Below are positions 24,697 through 33,612 of a stretch of DNA of 64,000 nucleotides, in pieces. The notes beneath the pieces are model-generated. The model was not told where the DNA came from, did no database searches, and was given only the letters and a program-made list of their open reading frames with translations. The position numbers and the translations under genes are program-made. The stretch's first letter is position 1, and the number at the start of each line of letters is the position of its first letter. Source of the stretch: CAIWAH01 sp964602595 (GTDB taxonomy: Bacteria; Verrucomicrobiota; Verrucomicrobiia; Limisphaerales; UBA9464); contig CAZRRO010000017.1 of NCBI GenBank assembly GCA_964602595.1, forward strand, positions 62,001 through 126,000, written 5' to 3'.

Positions 24697-25986
24697 ATGA
24701 ATCAGGCTTCCCTGTTTACCCGCTGGCTGGCCCGGAGTCCGGTGGCGTTCACGTTGCTGGCGTCCGCCGCCGCGTTTGGCGCCTACACGTGCATGTATGC
24801 GTTTCGCCGGCCGTTCACCGTGGGAACCTACGAGGGACAGGAACTGTGGGGCTTTCGCTTCAAGGTGCTGCTCGTGGTCGCCCAGATGATCGGCTACGCG
24901 CTTTCGAAGTTCACGGGCATCAAGGTGGTCTCCGAAGCCAAGCCGGGCGCCCGGATCGTGCTGATCGTGGCCTTGCACGCGGTGGCGTGGCTGGGCCTGC
25001 TGATGCTGGCGGTGCTGCCGCCAGAGCTGGCGTTGGTCGGCATGTTCCTCAATGGCCTGCCGCTGGGCATGATTTGGGGATTGGTCTTCAGCTTCCTGGA
25101 AGGGCGGCGCGTCACGGAGTTCCTCGGGCTCGGCCTGAGCGTGAGTTTCATCTTCGCCTCCGGCTGGGTGAAGTCGGCGGGCGGCATGGTGATGAAGTCG
25201 TGGGGTGTGGCGGAACTGTGGATGCCGGCCGTGACGGCGGCGCTGTTTGTGCCGCCGATGGCGCTGTGCCTTTGGGTGATGAGCCAGTTGCCGCCGCCCG
25301 ACGAACGGGACATCGCCGAACGCACCAAACGCGAACCCATGGACGGCGCGGCCCGGCGACGCCTGCTGCGGGAACTCGGCGTGCCGCTCGGGCTGCTGGT
25401 TGCCCTCTACGTCGCCCTCTCGGTTTACCGTGACCTGCGCGACTCCTTCATGGCCGACGTGCTGAAGGAACTGGGGCAAGGCGTGCCCACGGGCATCTTT
25501 GCCCAAGTGGAGTCCTTTGCCGGAGTGGGCGTCATGGTGGCGCTCGCCGGGCTATGGTTCATCCGGGACCACTGGCGGGCCTTGGCGACCTACCACGTGA
25601 TCATCCTCGTGGGCACGACGCTGGTCGGGCTGGCCAGTTGGCTATTCCGCCTCGGCCACATGACCTCGTTCTGGTGGTTGGCGCTGACAGGGCTCGGCGT
25701 CTATCTCGCCTATGTGCCCTTCAACAGCATCCTGTTCGATCGCCTGCTCGCCGCGACGCGGCGCGTGGGCACGGCGAGTTTCCTGATCTACGTGGCCGAC
25801 GCCTCGGGTTACGCCGCCTCGGTGGCGCTTTACCTTGGCCGGATGTTCGGCCTCAAGAGCGTGAGTTGGACCCAGTTGACGTTGTTAAGCAGTTGGGGCC
25901 TCGCCGTCGTGGCGCCCCTGCTGCTGGGCACCGCGTGGGTGGCGCTGCGCCGCCAGCGGGAGGCGGCCGCGCGCCTGACTGCGTAA
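24697..25986 (+). CDS. MFS-like membrane protein, DUF5690 type
   Basis: 429 residues with about twelve hydrophobic segments. The opening SPVAFTLLASAAAFGAYTCMYAFRRPFTVGTY and KVLLVVAQMIGYALSKFTGIKVVSE resemble DUF5690 proteins, which are relatives of the major facilitator superfamily. The start at 24697 (MNQASLFTRWL) precedes the first membrane helix directly. Probably an inner-membrane transporter; substrate unknown. No operon partner: the next gene is convergent. Confidence 0.8.
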   Translation: MNQASLFTRWLARSPVAFTLLASAAAFGAYTCMYAFRRPFTVGTYEGQELWGFRFKVLLVVAQMIGYALSKFTGIKVVSEAKPGARIVLIVALHAVAWLGLLMLAVLPPELALVGMFLNGLPLGMIWGLVFSFLEGRRVTEFLGLGLSVSFIFASGWVKSAGGMVMKSWGVAELWMPAVTAALFVPPMALCLWVMSQLPPPDERDIAERTKREPMDGAARRRLLRELGVPLGLLVALYVALSVYRDLRDSFMADVLKELGQGVPTGIFAQVESFAGVGVMVALAGLWFIRDHWRALATYHVIILVGTTLVGLASWLFRLGHMTSFWWLALTGLGVYLAYVPFNSILFDRLLAATRRVGTASFLIYVADASGYAASVALYLGRMFGLKSVSWTQLTLLSSWGLAVVAPLLLGTAWVALRRQREAAARLTA

Positions 25987-26023
25987 CCGCGACGCTCCAC
26001 CGCCGGGATTTTCGCGGCGGTTC

Positions 26024-27061
26024 CTACTTCTGGAGGAACTTCATCACCGCCTCGGTCCGGGTGTGGGCGCCCAGCTTTTCGAAGATCCGCTTCAGGTGCG
26101 TATGCACCGTCTGCGGGCTGATGCCGAGCACGCTGGCAATTTCCTTGTCGTGAAGTCCTTTTTGGAGGCAGCCGAGCACGTCGGTCTCCCGCGGGGTGAG
26201 CTGATAGGGACTGCCGGCGGGGGCTGAATCGTCGCCGGTGGCGAACAGCGTCTGGAAATAGCGCCGGACCCGCAGTTGGAGCAGCTCCCGCGAATGGGGC
26301 AGAGGCTCATGGGAGAGCCCCAGCGGTTCGAGCAAATCGAGCGGGTGCCGCCGGCGCAGATAGTAGCCTTCCTGGCCTCCGCCCATCTGGATGAACACGT
26401 CGTCGCTCGACGGCAAAATACTGTAGCCGAAGACCGGCACGCCGGGGGCGGTCCGACGCCAGGCTTCCCGCAGGGCGGCAAAGTTGAGGGCGGGGGCGTA
26501 GGCGTTCGCGAGCAGCAGGTGGATGCCGGCCCGATGCTGGTCCACTACCGGCGCTTGGCTGAGCGCGACCGGGGTCACGCCCGGGATGCGCGCGAGCCAG
26601 AAACAGATGGCTTGCCGAAACCCGGCATCGGGTTCCAAAACACCCACCTTTAGGCGAGGAATGTCGCCGGCGGCCACCGGCGGCGCGTGCTTTTCCGGAA
26701 AAGTGCAAAGGGTTGTGTAGGTGCAGGACAGCGGCCGATCCAGCCAGTAGACCGACAGGGTCAGTTCGCGGGAATACCGGTTCGCCGCCGCGCTGATGGA
26801 AACCTCCTCGGACAACCGGACCAGTTCACTGGCCCGGCGGGCGGCCAAGGAGGGTTTGTCAGTGCCGAGAAGAAAGAACCAAGACTGCCCGCGGTCCCCG
26901 AGGCGGACGGCCAACTCGCGGTCGCCGAGTTGGCGGATCGGCCCGAGGTATTTGCGCCTCACCACGGGCGAAAGGCTGAGCGGCGGAAGGGGCTCGGAGC
27001 CAGCGCTGCCCTTGTTGGGGGATTTTCCGTGGCTAACGGGCTCTGATAGCGACATGCTCAA
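26024..27061 (-). CDS. LuxR-family transcription regulator with degenerate receiver
   Basis: 345 residues. The C-terminal LuxR helix-turn-helix is clear (LTPRETDVLGCLQKGLHDKEIASVLGISPQTVHTHLK, about 285-325). In the middle (about 148-250) a receiver-like alpha/beta region begins LKVGVLEPDAGFRQAICFWL but lacks a clear phospho-acceptor Asp after the third strand. The N-terminal 145 residues are unassigned. It may be a phosphorylation-independent response regulator. It is divergent from the pseudopilin gene at 27175 with about 110 bp between them, so it could control that gene. Confidence 0.8.
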   Translation of the reverse strand: MSMSLSEPVSHGKSPNKGSAGSEPLPPLSLSPVVRRKYLGPIRQLGDRELAVRLGDRGQSWFFLLGTDKPSLAARRASELVRLSEEVSISAAANRYSRELTLSVYWLDRPLSCTYTTLCTFPEKHAPPVAAGDIPRLKVGVLEPDAGFRQAICFWLARIPGVTPVALSQAPVVDQHRAGIHLLLANAYAPALNFAALREAWRRTAPGVPVFGYSILPSSDDVFIQMGGGQEGYYLRRRHPLDLLEPLGLSHEPLPHSRELLQLRVRRYFQTLFATGDDSAPAGSPYQLTPRETDVLGCLQKGLHDKEIASVLGISPQTVHTHLKRIFEKLGAHTRTEAVMKFLQK

Positions 27062-27174
27062 TGGGTCGGGTGAGGGGTTGAATCGTTGATCGCGCGTTAC
27101 ACAAACGTCGCTGGTCGAAGTGGTTCGCCTGCACTAATCCATGGCCAGCGGAATTCTTCGAACCATCTTTTCGG

Positions 27175-28035
27175 ATGCTAACCAACTCTGCGGTATTCAC
27201 TTCTGCGAAAACGCGCCGGATTTCAGGATACCGCCAACGCGGGTTCACCCTGATCGAGCTTTTGGTGGTGATTGCCATCATCGCGATCCTCGCGGGCATG
27301 TTGCTCCCCGCTTTGGGCAAGGCGAAGGAAAAAGCCAAGGGAACCCAGTGCCTCAGCAACCTGCGCATGATCGGGCTGGGCACCACCATGTATGCGGCGG
27401 ACAACGTCGAATACTACCATCACCGCCTCGGCGGGTCGGCCTCCGCACCGGAGTATGGCATCCCCAACGACGGTCAATGGACACTGAATCCACGCGTGGA
27501 CGTGCTCCTAGCCTCTGATCATCCGCTGGCCTATTGGGGTATCGCCTACCAGAGCTATACCAAAGGCACCCGTAAGCTGTTCCGCTGCCCGAGCGCCAAG
27601 ACGGTGGACGAATGGCGGGAGGACGGTCGGCGATTCCCGACGCCTTGGTGGTTGGACTCAAGCTACGGCATCAGCCAGTTCGTGGTAAATGGGCTCAACT
27701 CCGCCGGGACCGGAACCGTGGGAACGACTCGCAGGAAGATCACCAACTTCAGCAATCCTTCCACGACGATCTTTGCCGAAGATTCGGCGGAGCAAAAAAT
27801 GGAGGGCCCGGACGACTCCATCGGCCTATTCCCCGGCCAGACGGAATGCCTGACCCAGTGGAAATACTCCCTCGCCCCACTTTACGGTGGCTACAAGTTC
27901 GAGTTTGAGTGGTTCCGGCATAATCGTCGCGGCAACATCATGTGGATGGACGGCCACTCCTCCACCGCTCCGCTCACCAAAAAGGGCGTGGACTACCGTT
28001 GGTATACCGGAGAAGCGCCTCTCCAAAATCCGTAA
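27175..28035 (+). CDS. Pseudopilin with type IV prepilin N-terminus
   Basis: 286 residues. After a 20-residue leader, RGFTLIELLVVIAIIAILAG is a class III prepilin signal: cleavage after Gly, Glu at +5. MLLPALGKAKEKAKGTQCLSNLRMI continues in the form typical of the very numerous pseudopilins of Verrucomicrobiota and Planctomycetota. The body is a small beta-rich domain ending HNRRGNIMWMDGHS, the H-x9-DGH-like terminal motif of this group. Probably exported by a type II secretion-like machinery; exact role unknown. The next gene starts 4 bp after its stop. Confidence 0.9.
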   Translation: MLTNSAVFTSAKTRRISGYRQRGFTLIELLVVIAIIAILAGMLLPALGKAKEKAKGTQCLSNLRMIGLGTTMYAADNVEYYHHRLGGSASAPEYGIPNDGQWTLNPRVDVLLASDHPLAYWGIAYQSYTKGTRKLFRCPSAKTVDEWREDGRRFPTPWWLDSSYGISQFVVNGLNSAGTGTVGTTRRKITNFSNPSTTIFAEDSAEQKMEGPDDSIGLFPGQTECLTQWKYSLAPLYGGYKFEFEWFRHNRRGNIMWMDGHSSTAPLTKKGVDYRWYTGEAPLQNP

Positions 28036-28039
28036 TCCC

Positions 28040-28417
28040 ATGCGAATCCACCTTATGAAGTCCCCCATTTTCGCAGCGATTGTCGGGGTGATTCTGGTCG
28101 GTTGCGGCCCCGGGAGCAGTGAGGCCCCGGCCGCCCTGTCGACCGCCGAAGTTCCGCGGACGGTGGAAGCCGCCTTTGCCACCGCCCCGGCGGAGACCCG
28201 CAAGGCGGTGACCGAGATCGCCGCCGATATTTCCACCAACCCCGACATGGCGGTCCAAGGGTTGGAGCAATTCTCGAAACGGCCCGACCTCTCGGCCGAA
28301 CAGCGCGAGGCCACCGCCCAGGCAATGGCCGCGGCCATCGCCGAGCTCCAGAAGGCCGCCGCCTCGGGCAACGCCCAGGCCAAGGAGGCCCTCGAAGCCC
28401 GCGCCGCGCGGAAATAG
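28040..28417 (+). CDS. Small lipoprotein
   Basis: 125 residues. A lipoprotein signal is evident: the hydrophobic stretch MKSPIFAAIVGVILVGC with the lipobox LVGC and Cys at about 22. The mature part is Ala- and Glu-rich, predicted helical (EQREATAQAMAAAIAELQKAA), with no known family. It starts 4 bp after the pseudopilin stop and is thus co-transcribed. Met at 28055 is an alternative start. Confidence 0.75.
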   Translation: MRIHLMKSPIFAAIVGVILVGCGPGSSEAPAALSTAEVPRTVEAAFATAPAETRKAVTEIAADISTNPDMAVQGLEQFSKRPDLSAEQREATAQAMAAAIAELQKAAASGNAQAKEALEARAARK

Positions 28418-28480
28418 ACTTTTCTCGCTCCTGTCCCCCATCTGTCTCCCTCAGTTTCCATACACACACAGTCCAACATC

Positions 28481-31400
28481 ATGAAACACACCCAGGCATT
28501 TAGCATTCGCTCCTCCTTGCTGGGAGCGACGCTGCTTGGAGTTGCCACGGCATGGGCCCAACAGCCCGTCGGTCAGTGGGACTTCAACAGCGGCAACCTC
28601 AACGGCGCCCCCGGAACGGCTTTGGCCTACCGGGATGGCGTGGGCACCGGGTTCCAGTTCGGAACGACCACCGCGCTCGGCATCCCGGATATTGGCGGCA
28701 CTGCTGCCAATGTGCTGAAGGTGCCGGCCGGCGCCGACACGAGCTCCGGGCTCAACATGCCCGTAGCCGCGGCGCCCAACGGCGGCAGCGTCGCCGGTCT
28801 CGTCAATGACTACACGCTGGTCATGGACGTTCTGTTCCCGGCCAGCGCCGACAAGCTGGTTCGCGGTCTGCTGGATTCCGATGGCGGCGCGAGCGATCCG
28901 GACTCGGAAATCTTCGTCACGGCGGCGAATACGTTTGGCGCCAAGAACGCGGCCTTCGGCGTGATCACCACCAACAAGTGGTATCGCTTGGGCCTCGTCG
29001 TCGATGGCACCGGTGGCAAGGTTCGCCTCTACGTGGACGGCGCAGAAGTGGGTTCGGCCAAGCCGGCCAACCAAGTTGACGGTCGTTTTGCGCTCGCCAG
29101 CGGCGCCGCTGCCGGCCTTTTCACGGATGACACCGGCGAAACCGCCATTGCCTACGTCAACAGCATTCAGTTGCGCGACGCGGCCCTGACCAAGCCTCAA
29201 ATGCTAGCGCTCGGTGGCGCCCAGGCCGCAGGCATCCCCACGACCCTGCCTCCGGTTCCGTCATCGGTGGAAAAATGGATTCCCGCGGGCGAGTTCGCCA
29301 GCCGGAGCACGGATGTCGGTGCCGTGATCAGCTTGGGCGATACCACGGTCCAGAATGCGTCCATCACACTGAAACTGGATGGGGTGGCGATCGCCTCGCC
29401 CACCATTACCCGCGACGGCAGCCTGATTACCGTCAAGGCCACTCCGGCTCCGTTCACTCCCGGGACTGAGCACACCATCGAAGTTACCTACACCGATAGC
29501 TTGGCCGGGGTGAAGACCCTGACCCGCACGTTCGGTGCGGCGCTCTTCTACGAGGACTTTGACGGTTTGGCGTTGGTTCCGCGCAAGGACGAGAGCAATG
29601 CAGCCACGGAAGCCTTTGAACAGGGCTGGACCAACCGGCCGCCCGCCGGCTGGATCGTGGACAACAGCCAGTTCCTAGCGACGATCATCAGCCCGGAAAA
29701 TCCCGACGACGACGCCGACGGTTATGCCGACCTCGATGGGCGCACCGAGTGGGCTGGCTGGAGTTTCGCCAACAAGGATTTCTGGCTGGCTGCTGACAAT
29801 CAAACCCGCGACCAGTTCACGCTGGCTTCTGGCAATGTCGCCATCGCCGATCCCGATGAATGGGATGACCAGTCGCACCTCAAGAGCCTCTTCAATTCCT
29901 TCCTGAAAACTCCGGAAATTTCCCTGACCGGCATTGCTCCAGGCACCGCCTTCCTCAAGTTCGCTTCCAGCTGGCGGCCGGAAGGTTTCGACGATGTCAG
30001 CGCCGCGGATTCCACCACCGGATTCCCGTCGCTGAACAACGACGGCACCACTGCGATCAACAACCAGACTGCAATCGTGACCGTCAGCTTCGATGGCGGC
30101 GCCCCGATCCAAGTCCTCAAGTATGACTCAAAGGAAGGCAGCCCAACGTTCAAGCCGGATGCCCAGAATGAGCAGATCCTGCTCCCGCTGAACAATCCTG
30201 CCGGCGCCCAGAAGATGGTGCTCTCGTTTGAACTGCGCGATGGCGCGAATGACTGGTGGTGGGCTGTTGACAACGTGGTAGTCAGCGCGGGCGCGGCTCC
30301 GCCGACCATCGCCACCCAAGCAACCCCCATCGAAGCAAATGAAGGAACCGCCGCCGCCCTCACGGTTGTTCCGACCGGCGACTCTCTGTCGTTCCAGTGG
30401 TATAAGGGATTTGGGGTCAATCGCACTCTCGTGGCCGGTGCCACCACTGCCACCCTGAGCTTCTCGCCCCTCAAGGTTGAGGACGCGGGATACTACTCGG
30501 TCGAAGTGAAGAACACCGTCGGCACCGTGACCAGCAACCCGACCAAGGTGGCTGTGTTGCCCGTCACCGAAGGCCGCCTCACGCTGCTGACCGAGGACTT
30601 TGAGTCCTTGGTGCTCGGGCCTAATCAGGACGAAACCACAGTGGATGAAACCGCTTGGACCCACACCACCCCTGCGGGCTGGGTCATCGACAACACCGGT
30701 GTTCCCGGCGCGGGCACGGAAAATGACGGCGTCACTGAGTGGGCCGGCTGGAGTTTCGCGGACAAGACGTTCTGGGCCACCGCCGGTGGCCAGAACCGCG
30801 CCGCGTTCACCAAGGGCGTGGGCGCAGTGGCCGTGGGTGACAGTGATGAGTGGGATGACCAAGGTCACGAACCCGGCAACATGGCAACCTACCTTAAGAC
30901 CAAGGAAGTCTCCTTGGACGGTGTGAAGGCCGGTTCCGTAATCGTGAAGTTCGATTCAAGCTGGAACCCCGAAGAACCCCAGAAGGGCAACGTGGTCGTG
31001 TCGTTCGACGGCGGCGCTCCGGTGGAAATCCTCCGGCTCGAGTCCGGCAAGGACAGCGCCGGCTACCGGCCGGCGGAATTGAGCGAAACCATCGCGCTGC
31101 GGGTAAACAACCCGGTCGGTGCGAAGAAGATGACGATCACCTTCGGTTACTTCGACACGCTGAACAACTGGTGGTGGGCGTTCGATAACTTGGTGGTGCT
31201 CGGTTCGCCCGCCCCGGTCTTCGCGGAGAACTTCGACGGGCTGGTCCTCGGACCCAACGTGGAAGAGGGCATTACGGTCAGTCCGACCCAGCAGTTTGCC
31301 GCCGTCTGGACCAAGACCGCTCCTGCCGGCTGGGCGATTGACGACACCGGAGTTCCCGGCGTGGGCAATCCGGCCACGGATGGCGTGACGGAATGGGCCG

Positions 31401-32089
31401 GTTGGAGTTTCGCCAGCAAGGACTTCTGGGCTAACGCCGGCGGCCAGGATCGGGCCAAGTTCACCAAGGGCTCCGGCACCGTTGCGGTTGCGGATTCCGA
31501 TGAATGGGACGACAGCACCCCGAAGCCGAACGCGGGCAACATGGCGACCTTCCTCGCCACCCCGGCAATCAACATTGCGGGCAAGACCGCGAACTCCCTG
31601 CATCTGACGTTCAGCTCCAGCTTCCGGGCGGAGGATCCTCAGAAGGCCTCAGTCAAGGCGTCCTTCGACGGCGGTCCGGCCGTTGACGTCATCCAGTGGG
31701 TTTCCAGCCCCGAAACTGATCCCAAGTTCCACAACAACTTGGACGAGACGGTCACGGTGCCGTTGTATAACCCGGCCGGGGCCACCACGGTGAAACTGAC
31801 GTTTGGTTATTTCGACACCCGCAACAATTGGTGGTGGGCGGTCGACAACATCGAGATCAACGTCGGCGCGGTGGTGAATCCGCCCGCCGGCCCGACGGTC
31901 AATCCGGCTCCGAACATTCCGGGGCTCACCGGTGGGGCATTTACCGATGTCCAGACGGACACGGGTGCCAAGACCATCTCGGCCAAGCTCCCCGTGACCG
32001 GCGACCAAGGCTTCCTGACGATCACGCCGGGCGTGAAGGTCAAGACTGTCCAAATCGTCGGCGACCGCTTGGTCATCAGCTACGAATAG
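28481..32089 (+). CDS. Large secreted protein with LamG-like, Ig-like and triplicated domains
   Basis: 1202 residues with an N-terminal signal peptide (to about AWAQQ, residue 27). A LamG-like jelly-roll covers about 28-245. Three copies of a roughly 200-residue beta-rich module follow, at about 354-600, 702-908 and 912-1126. Each contains an EWAGWSFA.KDFW motif, a DEWDD motif and ends in NWWWAxDN. An Ig-like domain (about 606-693, with WYKG and EDAGYYSVEVKN) lies between modules 1 and 2. The conserved Trp and Asp clusters suggest carbohydrate binding, which is inference. No PEP-CTERM or other anchor at the C-terminus. It probably functions outside the cell. A terminator follows. Confidence 0.8.
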   Translation: MKHTQAFSIRSSLLGATLLGVATAWAQQPVGQWDFNSGNLNGAPGTALAYRDGVGTGFQFGTTTALGIPDIGGTAANVLKVPAGADTSSGLNMPVAAAPNGGSVAGLVNDYTLVMDVLFPASADKLVRGLLDSDGGASDPDSEIFVTAANTFGAKNAAFGVITTNKWYRLGLVVDGTGGKVRLYVDGAEVGSAKPANQVDGRFALASGAAAGLFTDDTGETAIAYVNSIQLRDAALTKPQMLALGGAQAAGIPTTLPPVPSSVEKWIPAGEFASRSTDVGAVISLGDTTVQNASITLKLDGVAIASPTITRDGSLITVKATPAPFTPGTEHTIEVTYTDSLAGVKTLTRTFGAALFYEDFDGLALVPRKDESNAATEAFEQGWTNRPPAGWIVDNSQFLATIISPENPDDDADGYADLDGRTEWAGWSFANKDFWLAADNQTRDQFTLASGNVAIADPDEWDDQSHLKSLFNSFLKTPEISLTGIAPGTAFLKFASSWRPEGFDDVSAADSTTGFPSLNNDGTTAINNQTAIVTVSFDGGAPIQVLKYDSKEGSPTFKPDAQNEQILLPLNNPAGAQKMVLSFELRDGANDWWWAVDNVVVSAGAAPPTIATQATPIEANEGTAAALTVVPTGDSLSFQWYKGFGVNRTLVAGATTATLSFSPLKVEDAGYYSVEVKNTVGTVTSNPTKVAVLPVTEGRLTLLTEDFESLVLGPNQDETTVDETAWTHTTPAGWVIDNTGVPGAGTENDGVTEWAGWSFADKTFWATAGGQNRAAFTKGVGAVAVGDSDEWDDQGHEPGNMATYLKTKEVSLDGVKAGSVIVKFDSSWNPEEPQKGNVVVSFDGGAPVEILRLESGKDSAGYRPAELSETIALRVNNPVGAKKMTITFGYFDTLNNWWWAFDNLVVLGSPAPVFAENFDGLVLGPNVEEGITVSPTQQFAAVWTKTAPAGWAIDDTGVPGVGNPATDGVTEWAGWSFASKDFWANAGGQDRAKFTKGSGTVAVADSDEWDDSTPKPNAGNMATFLATPAINIAGKTANSLHLTFSSSFRAEDPQKASVKASFDGGPAVDVIQWVSSPETDPKFHNNLDETVTVPLYNPAGATTVKLTFGYFDTRNNWWWAVDNIEINVGAVVNPPAGPTVNPAPNIPGLTGGAFTDVQTDTGAKTISAKLPVTGDQGFLTITPGVKVKTVQIVGDRLVISYE

Positions 32090-32162
32090 TGGCTGCACCG
32101 CCTGCCGGAGCGGTTCGCCCCGGCAGGCGACAATTTTCCGCCCCTGAGTGGGGGCGGTCACT

Positions 32163-32212
32163 GGCGGGCTCGGGCGGTGTAATCCGTGTGTCACCCCCGA
32201 GCCCGCCTTTTT
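32163..32212 (+). terminator. Strong rho-independent terminator
   Basis: A 12-bp perfect stem (32163-32174 with 32196-32207), a 21-nt loop, then T5 at 32208-32212 on the plus strand. It ends the transcript of the 1202-residue protein. A second GC-rich hairpin lies just upstream (about 32100-32130). Confidence 0.88.
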
Positions 32213-32250
32213 CTTTCCCGAACCGATTTCTTTCCTCCGCCGCAACCACC

Positions 32251-33606
32251 ATGTCCGCCAATTCCAACTGGTCCACCGAAGGTGACGTCAACACCGCCGA
32301 CGCCCGCCGTGACTGGACCCGCGACCAGGTGGGGGCCGAGACTGCAGCCCTTCTGCTGGCCGACTCGGAATGTTTCCTCCACCAATCGCTTTCTTCCCCG
32401 TGCCTGAATGCCCTCGCCGGCGCGGAGGGCTCTTGGCTGATCGACGTCGAGGGCCGCCGTTATCTCGATTTTCACGGCAACAACGTCCATCAGGTGGGCT
32501 TCGGCCATCCGCGGGTGATTGCCGCCGTGAAGGCGCAGCTCGACGCGCTCCCGTTTTCCCCCCGCCGCTATACCAATGACGTGGCGGTGCGGCTCGCCCA
32601 GGAGCTCACCGCCCTAGCTCCCGGCGACCTCAACCGCATTCTGTTCGCCCCCGCCGGCACGATCGCCGTGAGCATGGCCCTGAAGATTGCCCGGCTGGTG
32701 ACCGGCCGGTTCAAGACGGTGTCCATGTGGGATGCCTTCCACGGGGCCACCTTGGATTCCATTTCCGTCGGCGGTGAAACCCAGTTCCGTCAGGGCGTAG
32801 GCCCGCTCCTGCCGGGGGCGGAACATGCGCCGCCGTGCGAACATCGGGGGTGTCCATTCCGGTGCGGCGCGACGTGTTCGCTCGCGTGCGCGGACTACAT
32901 CGAATACGTCCTCGAACGGGAGGGTGACGTTGCTGCGGTCATCGGAGAGACGATCCGGTGCACGCCCGCCATCCCGCCCGCGGATTACTGGAAACGCATC
33001 CGTGCCGCCTGCGACAAGCACGGGGCGCTGCTGATTCTCGACGAGATTCCGATCGGACTGGGCCGCAGCGGGAAGTTCTTCGCGTTCGAGCACTACGACG
33101 TGGTGCCAGACGTGGTGGTGCTGGGCAAAGGGCTGGGCGGTGGCGTGATGCCACTGGCCGCGGTCATTGCCCGGGAGGGGCTCAATATCGTCGGGGCTTC
33201 CTCCATCGGCCATTTCACGCACGAGAAGAGCCCGGTTTCCTGCGCGGCCGGCTTGGCCACGTTGGAAATCATCCGGGAGGAGAAGCTGGTGGAGCGGGCG
33301 GCCCAGCTGGGCGAAATCGCCTTGGAAGGCTTACGTGAACTGGCCCGGAAACATCCCCTCATTGGCGATGTCCGCGGCCGCGGCTTGCTGCTCGGCGTGG
33401 AACTGCTGCACGACGGGAATCCTACCCGGCCGGCGCGGGACGAGGCGAATCGCGTCATGTATGCGGCCCTGCGCCGCGGACTGAACTTCAAGCTGACCCG
33501 CGGCAACATGCTGACGCTGACGCCACCGTTGATCCTCAAGGACGAAGAGCTGGCGTTCGCGCTCAACGTGCTCGACGAAGCGATCGGCGAGGTCGAGCGC
33601 GGCTGA
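32251..33606 (+). CDS. pbfA: Class III PLP enzyme, PbfA-like phosphonate ammonia-lyase
   Basis: 451 residues from the ATG at 32251. Class III aminotransferase fold with the PLP lysine in VVLGKGLGGG (Lys293) and the Asp of LLILDEIPIGLGRSGKFF. Sequence features beyond the fold resemble PbfA, (R)-1-hydroxy-2-aminoethylphosphonate ammonia-lyase. These are TEGDVNT near the start, YLDFHGNNVHQVGFGHP, a Cys-rich insert (CEHRGCPFRCGATCSLACADYIEYVLE) and FTHEKSPVSCAAGLAT. PbfA converts the hydroxylated aminoethylphosphonate to phosphonoacetaldehyde. No other phosphonate genes lie nearby, so the substrate assignment is by similarity only. An ordinary class III aminotransferase is the alternative. Confidence 0.75.
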   Translation: MSANSNWSTEGDVNTADARRDWTRDQVGAETAALLLADSECFLHQSLSSPCLNALAGAEGSWLIDVEGRRYLDFHGNNVHQVGFGHPRVIAAVKAQLDALPFSPRRYTNDVAVRLAQELTALAPGDLNRILFAPAGTIAVSMALKIARLVTGRFKTVSMWDAFHGATLDSISVGGETQFRQGVGPLLPGAEHAPPCEHRGCPFRCGATCSLACADYIEYVLEREGDVAAVIGETIRCTPAIPPADYWKRIRAACDKHGALLILDEIPIGLGRSGKFFAFEHYDVVPDVVVLGKGLGGGVMPLAAVIAREGLNIVGASSIGHFTHEKSPVSCAAGLATLEIIREEKLVERAAQLGEIALEGLRELARKHPLIGDVRGRGLLLGVELLHDGNPTRPARDEANRVMYAALRRGLNFKLTRGNMLTLTPPLILKDEELAFALNVLDEAIGEVERG

Positions 33607-33612
33607 GCGAAA

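Noticed and set aside
25999..26021. Small inverted repeat between the MFS-like and LuxR genes as a terminator
   Set aside because: Only 7 bp with a 9-nt loop and no T-run on either side; too weak to annotate.
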